DNA of 9,749 nt from Reyranella sp. (GTDB lineage Bacteria; Pseudomonadota; Alphaproteobacteria; Reyranellales; Reyranellaceae), in the NCBI GenBank assembly GCA_021732965.1, contig JAKFVZ010000060.1:1-9749 (forward strand), in the 5' to 3' direction. Position 1 is the first letter of the stretch; every line of letters starts with the position of its first letter. Positions 1-6,720 of the stretch are shown here, in pieces. The position numbers and the translations under genes are program-made. Under the pieces are notes generated by a model that searched no databases, was not told the DNA's origin, and saw only the letters and a program-made list of their open reading frames with translations.

Positions 1-6
1 CATCGT

Positions 7-10
7 GGAG
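7..10 (+). promoter_or_regulatory. Ribosome binding site of the aldolase-family gene
   Basis: GGAG lies seven bases before the ATG at 18. It supports that start over any start further left, where the frame stays open to the window edge. Confidence 0.6.
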
Positions 11-17
11 CGTTTCC

Positions 18-815
18 ATGGCCGTGCACGCCCTCAAGACTTCCAAAGTTGCCAATCTCCGGTCGAACGTGTCGCCCGAAGAATGGCAGGCTCGCGTCGA
101 TCTCGCCGCCTGCTACAGGTTGATCGACCTGTACGGCATGTCGGATCTGATCGCGAACCACATCTCGGTGCGGGTGCCGGGCGAGCACGATGCCTTCCTG
201 ATCAACGCCTATGGCCTGCTCTACGAAGAGATCACCGCGTCGAGCCTGCTGAAGATCGATCACGAGGGCAACATCCTCAGCCGCCCGGAGTTCACCGGCG
301 GGCTCGAATACGGCGTCAACCGCGCCGGCTTTGTGATCCACAGCGCGATCCATATGGCCAAGCCCGAGGTCGGCTGCGTAATCCACACGCACACCTGGCC
401 CGGCATGGCGGTGTCGACCATGGAATGCGGCCTGCTGCCCAACACCCAGACTTCAATGCGCTTTGCCAAAATCAGCTACCACGACTTCGACGGCGTGGTC
501 CTCGATCTCGCGGCGCGCGAGGCGCTGGTAAAGAGCCTGGGCGACAACAACGCCCTGATCCTGCGCAATCACGGCCTGCTGACGACCGGCGCGACCATTC
601 CCGAGGCGTTCAACGCCATGCACCGTCTGGAGCTGAGCTGCAAGACGCAGCTCGCGGCCATGTCGTGCAACACCAAGCTTATCGAGGTCCCGACCGACGT
701 GGTCGACGCGACCTACATGAACTATCAGCCGAAGACCCGCCGGCCGTTCGGCCTGCTGGACTGGCCGGCACTCCTGCGGAAGCTCGACCGGATCGATCCG
801 GGCTTCCGCGACTGA
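18..815 (+). CDS. Class II aldolase/adducin-head family protein
   Basis: This 265-residue cytoplasmic protein has the class II aldolase/adducin head fold. That family holds metal-dependent sugar-phosphate aldolases, epimerases and decarboxylases, and non-enzymatic adducin heads. Metal-ligand histidines are visible as HTH (His123 and His125) and in LRNHGLL (His185). The N-terminal G-x-SDLIANHISVR block (residues 40-52) is the usual phosphate/substrate loop region. Where fuculose-1-phosphate aldolase has its catalytic glutamate (SSE before the first conserved helix), this protein reads NRAG (101-104), so Gly104 takes its place. That is typical of a subgroup of unknown reaction. The ATG at 18 has a GGAG at 7-10 with a seven-base spacer, so the gene appears complete, although the frame is open to the left edge. 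It stops with TGA at 813-815, directly abutting the transporter gene. The substrate is unknown; the family call is secure and the reaction is not. Confidence 0.93.
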   Translation: MAVHALKTSKVANLRSNVSPEEWQARVDLAACYRLIDLYGMSDLIANHISVRVPGEHDAFLINAYGLLYEEITASSLLKIDHEGNILSRPEFTGGLEYGVNRAGFVIHSAIHMAKPEVGCVIHTHTWPGMAVSTMECGLLPNTQTSMRFAKISYHDFDGVVLDLAAREALVKSLGDNNALILRNHGLLTTGATIPEAFNAMHRLELSCKTQLAAMSCNTKLIEVPTDVVDATYMNYQPKTRRPFGLLDWPALLRKLDRIDPGFRD

Positions 816-2660
816 TTGGACACACCGCACAGCTCCATACGCGCCTTCGCCGCCGTTGCCAGTGGTTACTGGACGGCGCCGGGGTATCGCGCCGTCGCCT
901 GGTCGCTCACCGGTGGTCTGGTCGTGCTGGGCGTTGCCAACGTCGGCATCGCCCTGTGGCTGAACATCTGGAATCGCGACTTCTTCAACGCGCTGGATAA
1001 GCGCGACGTCGGGCAGCTCATGCAGCTGCTCTGGATTCTGGCGGCCATCGTCGGGTCGGCCGGCGTCGCGGTGGCGATCCAGCTTCACGTCAAGCGACGG
1101 CTGCAGATCAACTGGCGCTCCTGGCTGTCGCACGTCACCGTCCAGCGCTGGCTGAACTCCGGACGCCAGTACCAGCTCGGCATGCTGGCCGACGAGGTCG
1201 ACAATCCCGACGGCCGCATCGCCGAGGACATCCGCGTTTCGACCGAACTCGCCGTCGAGTTCGCCCAGAGCATCCTGCAGTGCGTGCTGCAGCTCTTCAC
1301 CTTCCTCAGCGTGCTGTGGATCCTGTCGGGCACGATGCCGATCAAGCTGTTCGGCTTCGAGTTCAACCTGCCGGGCTACATGGTCTGGGCCGCGGTGGCC
1401 TATGCGCTGGTCGGTTCGCTGTTCACCTATTTCCTGGGTCGCGGCCTGATCCATGCCGGCAACGTCCGTCAGAGCCGCGAGGCCGATTTCCGGTCGGGAC
1501 TGACCCGGGCCCGCGAGCACGCCGAGGGCATCGCCTTGATGCGCGGCGAGGACGACGAGCGCGAGCGGCTGCGCGGCTCGCTGTTCGACCTGCGCGCGGC
1601 CTGGAACGTCCAGACGCGCGGCCAGGGCAACCTCTCGCTGCTCACCAGCTCGCTCGCCTATCTGGCGCCCATCGTACCGCTGATCGTCGCGCTGCCGCGC
1701 TATCTCGGCGGCGAGATTGCGCTGGGCGGCCTGATGCAGACGGCGCAGGCTTTCTCCAGCGTGCAGTGGGCGCTGTCCTGGCTGATCGACAACTTCCCGA
1801 AGTTCGCCGAGTGGCGTGCCTCGACCGATCGCGTGGTGCATCTGCACATGGCGCTCACCGACCTGGAGGAAAGCCAGGAGATGGCGGACGAGGAGCGGAT
1901 CGTCGTTCACCCGCCGGCGGAATCGGACCGGCTGGTGATGCGCGAACTCGGGGTGGCGCGGCCCAGCGGCGAGATGCTGGTCGCCGAAGCGGAGGTCGAG
2001 ATCCAGCGCGCCGAGCGGGTTCTGATCCGCGGCAAGTCCGGCAGCGGCAAGAGCACGATCATGCGGGCGGTCGCCGGTGTCTGGCCGTGGGGCCGCGGCG
2101 CCATCCATCTGCCGACGGGCAACATCACCTTCATGCCGCAAAAGCCGTACTTCCCTGTGGGAACGCTGCGCGAGGCGATGCATTACCCGGTGGCGCCGGA
2201 AGGCATCACCGACGATGTTCTCAAGGACGTGCTGCACAAGGTCGGCCTCGATCATCTGCGCGACCGCCTCGACGAGACCGAACGATGGGACCACATCCTG
2301 TCCGGCGGCGAACAGCAGCGCGTCGCCTTCGCCCGGGTGCTCATCCACAAGCCCGACTGGATCTTCATGGACGAGGCCACGTCGGCTCTGGACGAGGCGG
2401 GACAGGAAAACGTCATGAAGCTCCTGATCGAGGAGCTGCCGGAGACGTCGGTCGTCAGTATCGGCCACCGCCCGGGCCTTGAGCTTTTCCATACGCGCGA
2501 GCTCACGCTGGAGCCTGGCGCCGACGGAACGCGGCTCCGGTCCGAAACCGCCAAGCGCTCGCTGGGCGACCTCTACCGCAAGATGGCGGCCGCCAGCCGC
2601 TCGACGCCACGGGATCCGGGCTTCTGGGCGCATGTCCGCGCCAACCTGCTGGGCCGCTGA
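816..2660 (+). CDS. SbmA/BacA/YddA-like ABC transporter, fused permease and ATPase
   Basis: This 614-residue inner-membrane protein joins an SbmA/BacA-type (ABC_membrane_2) permease to an ABC ATPase. Relatives include E. coli YddA, mycobacterial BacA (Rv1819c, import of cobalamin and hydrophilic peptides) and ABCD proteins. The permease half shows the family blocks WNRDFFNAL (52-60), NPDGRIAEDIR (130-140) and READFR (221-226), with hydrophobic segments near 27-49, 71-90, 153-171 and 187-211. The ATPase is intact: Walker A GKSGSGKST 406-414, Q-loop Gln442, signature LSGGEQQR 495-502, Walker B IFMDE 516-520 and H-loop His551. No ATG occurs before 1020, which is past the WNRDFF block. The GTG at 924 falls inside the first membrane segment. 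The TTG at 816 is therefore the best start. It has no good Shine-Dalgarno sequence and follows the upstream stop with no gap, so translation probably depends on coupling. The substrate cannot be read from the sequence. Confidence 0.93.
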   Translation: MDTPHSSIRAFAAVASGYWTAPGYRAVAWSLTGGLVVLGVANVGIALWLNIWNRDFFNALDKRDVGQLMQLLWILAAIVGSAGVAVAIQLHVKRRLQINWRSWLSHVTVQRWLNSGRQYQLGMLADEVDNPDGRIAEDIRVSTELAVEFAQSILQCVLQLFTFLSVLWILSGTMPIKLFGFEFNLPGYMVWAAVAYALVGSLFTYFLGRGLIHAGNVRQSREADFRSGLTRAREHAEGIALMRGEDDERERLRGSLFDLRAAWNVQTRGQGNLSLLTSSLAYLAPIVPLIVALPRYLGGEIALGGLMQTAQAFSSVQWALSWLIDNFPKFAEWRASTDRVVHLHMALTDLEESQEMADEERIVVHPPAESDRLVMRELGVARPSGEMLVAEAEVEIQRAERVLIRGKSGSGKSTIMRAVAGVWPWGRGAIHLPTGNITFMPQKPYFPVGTLREAMHYPVAPEGITDDVLKDVLHKVGLDHLRDRLDETERWDHILSGGEQQRVAFARVLIHKPDWIFMDEATSALDEAGQENVMKLLIEELPETSVVSIGHRPGLELFHTRELTLEPGADGTRLRSETAKRSLGDLYRKMAAASRSTPRDPGFWAHVRANLLGR

Positions 2661-2715
2661 GCCTCGCGCCCTTCCTTTTGTGAGGCCTTCGTCCGCGTGA
2701 TATCCCCGCGGGTGC

Positions 2716-4020
2716 ATGATCCGCTGGATGGCATCCCATGTCGGGCTGGCAAGGCCCCGCCGCTTCGAGCGGACGATCGCCGTGCTCGCATCGCTGGTCC
2801 TGGCGGTATTGGCCGTCGCGCTCACGTGGGCCTATGGGCTCGCCACCGGACTGCTGCCGGGCTCGCCGCGGAGCTGGTACTTCGCCTATCTCGCTTCCCT
2901 GCTGGGGCTCGGCATCGTTTGCTCACGATGGCCGCGAATCACGATGATCGTGCTGTCGCTGGCGGCGGTGGAGATTGGCCTGGGATTCGGCTCCGCGGCG
3001 ATGGTGCGATACGACCTGGCCGATAGCGACCTCATGCCGGCCGACGCGCCGCGCGAGCTGGAGCGCGTGTGGCATCCGCTGCTGCAGGCGACCAATGTTC
3101 CGACCTCGCAGGGCGCGCGCGGCACCCATCGGGTCGATTCGCAGGGATTGCGCGGGCGGGAGCGGTCGGCCCCGGAACTGCGGGACAAGACGGTCGTCGC
3201 CGTCTTCGGTGGATCGACGACCGAGGATCTCGCCGTCGCGGACGGTGAGACCTGGCCCGAGCGGCTGGAAGGCCTGCTGGGCGCCGATCGCTTCGCTGTG
3301 CTGAACCATGGGGTGACCGCCAACAGTACCGTTCAGATCGCGATCCGGACGGCCTTCTATCAAAGCGCTTACGGCATCGCCCCGGACTGCGCCGTCTATT
3401 ATGTCGGTGGGGCGGACATCAACAGCTCCCACGTTGCAAACCTCGATCCCGGCTACGCCAATCACCAGACACCGAAGCTCGTCGATGCGCTGGAGACGCG
3501 TCGCGTCGAACGGATACTGCCGGAGTTTTCCCCGCTGGTGCGCCTTCTGGGACGTCTGGCCGCCTATGCCTTCGATACGGTAAGGGCACCGCCGAGGCCC
3601 GAGGGGAAGGTGAGCGGCGATCCCGATCCTGCGCTCGAGGCCATATTCCTGCGCAATGTCCGGACGATCTCCTCGATCAACCGGGAGCGCGGCATCGCGA
3701 CGATCTGGATCGGTGAGGTTTTCAACTTCGAGTCGCTCGTCAGATCCGCCGGTCCCAAGGGCATGTGGAGCGACTTTCTGAAGGTCGGCGATCTCCGGGC
3801 CCTGTTGGTGCGACTGAACGGCCTCCTGCAACGCGAGGCCGCGGCGCTGGGCGACACTTACGTCGCGCTCGAAGGCAAGCAGTTCACGGCCGACGATTTC
3901 GACGACGAGTTCGCCGACGGCGAGCACTTCTCGGCGAAGGGCGCCGCCCGGTTCGCGTCCCTGATCGCACCGCGTGTTGCCGAGGTCTGCCGCAAGAAGG
4001 AGCGGCCGGCGCGCCCTTAA
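2716..4020 (+). CDS. Membrane-anchored SGNH/GDSL hydrolase-like protein
   Basis: This 434-residue protein has three predicted membrane segments (about 20-42, 53-70, 75-92) followed by a large SGNH-hydrolase-like domain. That places the domain at the membrane, probably facing the periplasm. Block I reads VFGGSTTED with the candidate nucleophile Ser167. Block V reads DGEHFSAKG with Asp401 and His404, so a Ser-Asp-His set is present. The oxyanion-hole positions look altered: block II is NHGVTANST, with Ala202 aligned to the usual Gly, and block III is YYVGGADIN, with Ala233 where GxND enzymes have Asn. Family members act as esterases, lipases or polysaccharide O-acetyl transferases/esterases, and no substrate can be named here. 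The ATG at 2716 follows an in-frame stop at 2698; a second ATG at 2728 is possible, and neither has a strong Shine-Dalgarno sequence. The gene lies 55 bases after the transporter and may share its transcript. Confidence 0.85.
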   Translation: MIRWMASHVGLARPRRFERTIAVLASLVLAVLAVALTWAYGLATGLLPGSPRSWYFAYLASLLGLGIVCSRWPRITMIVLSLAAVEIGLGFGSAAMVRYDLADSDLMPADAPRELERVWHPLLQATNVPTSQGARGTHRVDSQGLRGRERSAPELRDKTVVAVFGGSTTEDLAVADGETWPERLEGLLGADRFAVLNHGVTANSTVQIAIRTAFYQSAYGIAPDCAVYYVGGADINSSHVANLDPGYANHQTPKLVDALETRRVERILPEFSPLVRLLGRLAAYAFDTVRAPPRPEGKVSGDPDPALEAIFLRNVRTISSINRERGIATIWIGEVFNFESLVRSAGPKGMWSDFLKVGDLRALLVRLNGLLQREAAALGDTYVALEGKQFTADDFDDEFADGEHFSAKGAARFASLIAPRVAEVCRKKERPARP

Positions 4021-4496
4021 AGCACTTCGTGGAAGCCGATGGCGACCCTGTCGGGCGCTCGGGTGGCGACACCGACGAAAGTCGCGCGTTCCAGCCACTT
4101 GAGGGTGGGCTCCGACGTCTCGAAGCGCGGAGCGGTGCGGAAGTGGTAGCTGCCCGGCGGCACCAGCTCGCCTTTCGACATGCGCGCAAGGATCTCCGGG
4201 CTGGCGACGCGCAGCCCGTCGTTCTGGACGTAGATCATCGCACCGGCGGCGCTGCGGATCGTGTAGCGCGCGACGACCTCGATCGTGCCGTCGGGCCGCA
4301 CGATCTGCCAGTCCGCGCCGCCGGGCAGGATCTCGCCCTCCAGTCGCGGGCCGCGCACCTCGCCGCCCAGTATGTCGATGATGCGACGATGGCCGCGTGC
4401 GGTCTGGCCGAGATCCTGGATCGGCCCGACCTTCGCCTTGATGGAAAAGGCGAAGCGCAGGGCCGGCGCGGTTTCGATGAAGGCGTCGACTTCCAT
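4017..4496 (-). CDS. DUF3237 domain-containing protein
   Basis: This 159-residue soluble protein is almost entirely one DUF3237 domain, the usual length for the family. Characteristic blocks are GHRRIIDILGGEVRGP (35-50), EGEILPGGADWQ (53-64), ARYTI (76-80), YVQNDGLR (89-96) and HFRTAPRFET (118-127). No reaction is firmly established for the family. It is a small beta-rich protein often found next to catabolic genes. The reading frame runs upstream to 4598 inside the dehydrogenase gene, but the ATG at 4496 lies just past the dehydrogenase stop (five-base gap), has AAGG shortly upstream, and gives the family's normal N-terminus. Co-translation with the acyl-CoA dehydrogenase is likely, which suggests a role in the same pathway. 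Its stop codon overlaps that of the convergent SGNH gene. Confidence 0.92.
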   Translation of the reverse strand: MEVDAFIETAPALRFAFSIKAKVGPIQDLGQTARGHRRIIDILGGEVRGPRLEGEILPGGADWQIVRPDGTIEVVARYTIRSAAGAMIYVQNDGLRVASPEILARMSKGELVPPGSYHFRTAPRFETSEPTLKWLERATFVGVATRAPDRVAIGFHEVL

Positions 4497-4501
4497 CTGC
4501 C

Positions 4502-5665
4502 TTACGCCTTCTGCTTGCCGAGCAGGTGATCGGAGATGATGCGCTGCTGGATCTCCGACGTGCCCTCGAAGATCTTGGTGAGGCGGGCGTCGCGCCAATA
4601 GCGCTCGACGGCATGCAGTGTCGTGTAGCCGGCGCCACCGAACACCTGCAGCGCCTCGGAGGTGACCTTCTCGGCCATCTCGGACGCGTGGAACTTCACC
4701 ATCGCGGCTTCCTTGTCACAACGCCGCTTCTGGTCGATTTCGTCGCAGACGAAATACATGAGCTGGCGCGAAGCCTCGATCTCGGTCGCCATGCGCGCGA
4801 GGCGAAAGCGCGTGTTCTGGAAGTCGCCGATCGCCTGGCCGAACTGGCGGCGCTCCTGCGCATAGGCGGTGGCATCCTCCAGCGCGCCGCGCGCGAGGCC
4901 GATGGCACGGGCGGCGGTATGGGCGCGGGCGCGCTCCAGGCCGGCCGAGATGTAATAGAAGGCGCGGCCTTCCTCGCCGATCAGCGCCGAGCCGGGCAGG
5001 CGGCACTCGTCGAAGGCCAGCTCCCAAGTCTTCCAGCCGAAATAGCCGATCTTGGGAATGGGCGAGCCTTTCACGCCCGGCGGCAGCGTGCCGCGCGGCT
5101 TCTCGATCAGGAAGGAGGAAAGGCCGACATGCTTGCGCTTGGGATCTGGCGCGTCGGAGGTGCGGGCCACCAGCATGATGTAGTCGGCGCCGTCGGCGAA
5201 GGTGCACCAGTACTTGTTGCCGGTGATGACCCAGTCGTCGCCGTCCCGCCGGGCACGGCACGAGATGCTGCCGAGATCGGAGCCGACATTGGGCTCCGAC
5301 ATGGCGGCGGCGCCCAGGAACTCGCCGCGGGCGGCGCGGGGGAGGAAGACGGCGCGCTGGGCATCGGTCATGCCGCGGCCGGCGCTCAGCCCATTGCCAC
5401 GGGCGATGATGGAGGCCACGCTCATCCAGCCGCGCGCCAGTTCCTCGGTGATCAGGCAGTATTCGAAGACGCCGAGGCCCATGCCGCCATATTCCTCGGG
5501 GATCACGATGCCGAAATAGCCCATGTCCGCCAGCTTCCGGATCAATTCCGGCGGGATGTCGCCCTTCTCCGGATCGAGCTTGTTCGCGACCGGCAGCACT
5601 TCCTTCATGACGAAGGCGCGCGCCGTCTCCTGGATCATGCGGCGCTCGTCGGTCATGTAACCCAT
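4502..5665 (-). CDS. Acyl-CoA dehydrogenase
   Basis: This 387-residue FAD enzyme should alpha,beta-desaturate an acyl-CoA thioester in the cytoplasm and pass electrons to an electron-transfer flavoprotein. The standard three-domain layout is complete. The first family signature is AMSEPNVGSD (121-130), and the middle beta domain follows with VITGNKYW (146-153). The second signature starts at VFGGAGYTT and ends in IFEGTSEIQQR. Glu367 in FEGTSEIQ is at the catalytic-base position of short/medium-chain and glutaryl/isobutyryl-type enzymes. Chain length or branching of the substrate cannot be inferred. The ATG at 5665 has GGGGA six bases upstream; Met4 is an alternative start. The gene is first in a two-gene minus-strand unit with the DUF3237 gene and is divergent from the Bug-type binding protein, so it may be induced by, or process, a compound that protein captures. 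Confidence 0.96.
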   Translation of the reverse strand: MGYMTDERRMIQETARAFVMKEVLPVANKLDPEKGDIPPELIRKLADMGYFGIVIPEEYGGMGLGVFEYCLITEELARGWMSVASIIARGNGLSAGRGMTDAQRAVFLPRAARGEFLGAAAMSEPNVGSDLGSISCRARRDGDDWVITGNKYWCTFADGADYIMLVARTSDAPDPKRKHVGLSSFLIEKPRGTLPPGVKGSPIPKIGYFGWKTWELAFDECRLPGSALIGEEGRAFYYISAGLERARAHTAARAIGLARGALEDATAYAQERRQFGQAIGDFQNTRFRLARMATEIEASRQLMYFVCDEIDQKRRCDKEAAMVKFHASEMAEKVTSEALQVFGGAGYTTLHAVERYWRDARLTKIFEGTSEIQQRIISDHLLGKQKA

Positions 5666-5718
5666 GGATTTTCCCCGTTTCTTGCATGAGCATCATATCG
5701 AACTCGAAGGAGATCACA
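5666..5718. promoter_or_regulatory. Divergent intergenic region between dehydrogenase and Bug-type gene
   Basis: These 53 bases separate the start codons of two divergent genes and must carry most signals for both, unless promoters extend into the coding sequences. On the minus strand a TATGAT hexamer (plus positions 5692-5697) resembles a -10 element for the dehydrogenase, with a leader of about 20 bases, but no convincing -35 accompanies it. The minus-strand GGGGA ribosome site lies at 5672-5676. I see no clear operator palindrome, and no regulator gene is adjacent. Confidence 0.4.
5707..5714 (+). promoter_or_regulatory. Ribosome binding site that sets the Bug-gene start
   Basis: AAGGAGAT lies a few bases before the GTG at 5719, with six bases between GGAG and the GTG. 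This is the strongest Shine-Dalgarno sequence in the window. It favours GTG 5719 over the in-frame ATG at 5686, which would put extra residues in front of the signal peptide. Confidence 0.75.
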
Positions 5719-6696
5719 GTGCGCAGATTTCTGCTCGGCGCCACGGCGCTTTTTCTCTCTGCGGCTTGCGCCGTCTTTCCCGCGGCGGCCCAGGACTGGC
5801 CCACTCGGCCGATCAACATCGTCATGGGATTCCCGCCGGGCTCCGGCACCGACGTGGTCGCGCGCGTCCTGCAACCGCTGCTCGACAAGGCGCTCGGCCA
5901 GCGCATCGTGATCGACTACAAGGCCGGCGCCGGCGGCAACGTGGCGTCCGAGTTCGTCGCCAATGCCAAGCCCGACGGCTACACCTTCCTGCTGGGCACG
6001 GCCGGTACGCACGGCATCAATGCCGCGCTCTACAGCAAGCTCCCCTTCGATCCCGAGAAGGACTTCACGCCGATCTCGACGCTGGTCGACGTGTCGAACG
6101 TGCTGGCGATCAATCCCAAGGCGATCGACGCCAGGGACGTGAAGGACTTCATCGCCAAGGTGAAGGCGGCGCCCGGCAAGTACAATTACGCCTCGACCGG
6201 CAACGGCGCGGGCACGCATCTCGCCTTCGCCGAGTTCAATGCCAAGGCCGGCCTCGACATGGTGCACGTGCCCTACAAGGGCTCGCCCGACGCCATCCAG
6301 TCGGTGCTGAACGGCGACACCTGCTGCATCTTCGCCCAGGTCCAGATCGCCATGCCCCAGGCGGCGGCCGGCAAGATGAAGCTGCTCGGCGTCTCGACCA
6401 AGCAGCGCGTGCCGGCGATTCCCGACGTGCCGACGATCGACGAGCCGGGCCTGCCGGGCTTCGACAGCTACACCTGGTTCGGCCTTTTCGCGCCGAAGGG
6501 CCTCGATCCGGCGATTGCACTCAAGATGAACCTCGCCATCAAGACGGCGCTGGCCGATGCCGGCGTCCAGAAGAAGCTGGTCGAGCTCGGTAACACGCCG
6601 CGCTATGAAACGATCGAGCAGTTCCAGGCGACCGTTAAGCGCGACCGCGCGAAGTGGGCCGACGTCGTGAAGACGGTGGGCGCCAAGATCGAGTGA
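5719..6696 (+). CDS. Bug/TctC-family periplasmic solute-binding protein
   Basis: This 325-residue secreted protein belongs to the Bug (tripartite tricarboxylate transporter receptor, TctC) family, which binds carboxylates, aromatic acids or related small molecules in the periplasm. From the GTG start, residues 1-24 form a signal peptide (basic MRRF, hydrophobic core, AAA then QDWP). Next come the family hallmarks WPTRPINIVMGFPPGSGTD (27-45, the first ligand-binding loop), KAGAGGN and PDGYTFLLG. Cys17 is not in a canonical lipobox, so a soluble protein is favoured. An in-frame ATG at 5686 would add 11 residues, but the AAGGAG before 5719 and the normal signal peptide argue for GTG. No TctA/TctB permease genes are in the window, as is usual for the many orphan Bug receptors. 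It probably shares a transcript with the binding-protein gene 24 bases downstream. Confidence 0.95.
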   Translation: MRRFLLGATALFLSAACAVFPAAAQDWPTRPINIVMGFPPGSGTDVVARVLQPLLDKALGQRIVIDYKAGAGGNVASEFVANAKPDGYTFLLGTAGTHGINAALYSKLPFDPEKDFTPISTLVDVSNVLAINPKAIDARDVKDFIAKVKAAPGKYNYASTGNGAGTHLAFAEFNAKAGLDMVHVPYKGSPDAIQSVLNGDTCCIFAQVQIAMPQAAAGKMKLLGVSTKQRVPAIPDVPTIDEPGLPGFDSYTWFGLFAPKGLDPAIALKMNLAIKTALADAGVQKKLVELGNTPRYETIEQFQATVKRDRAKWADVVKTVGAKIE

Positions 6697-6720
6697 GCCG
6701 GACAGAAGAGGGGACGTTCC

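Noticed and set aside
2661..2715. Possible terminator between the ABC transporter and SGNH genes (GCCTC at 2661-2665 with GAGGC at 2682-2686)
   Set aside because: The stem is only five base pairs with a 16-base loop and no following T-run, so it is too weak to call. The 8-base CCCGCGGG palindrome at 2705-2712 is also within chance for this GC content.
453..2825. A 790-codon open frame on the minus strand opposite the aldolase and ABC transporter
   Set aside because: The plus-strand genes have clear family motifs throughout. The antisense product is Arg/Gln/Asp/Ala-rich with no recognisable domain, as expected when high GC at third positions removes stop codons from the opposite strand.
2923..4638. 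A 571-codon minus-strand frame opposite the SGNH gene and running through the DUF3237 and dehydrogenase 3' region
   Set aside because: It is out of frame with the DUF3237 gene, has low-complexity Arg/Ala-rich sequence and matches no family I recognise. It is a GC-driven shadow.
4526..5689. A 387-codon plus-strand frame, the same length as the acyl-CoA dehydrogenase it lies opposite
   Set aside because: It is the antisense shadow of a complete dehydrogenase gene. Equal length is coincidental, and the product has no family motifs.
5763..5769. Possible lipoprotein cysteine (Cys17) in the Bug-type protein signal region
   Set aside because: The residues before the cysteine (LSAAC) lack Leu at -3, and a normal signal-peptidase I site (AAA then QD) follows at residue 24.
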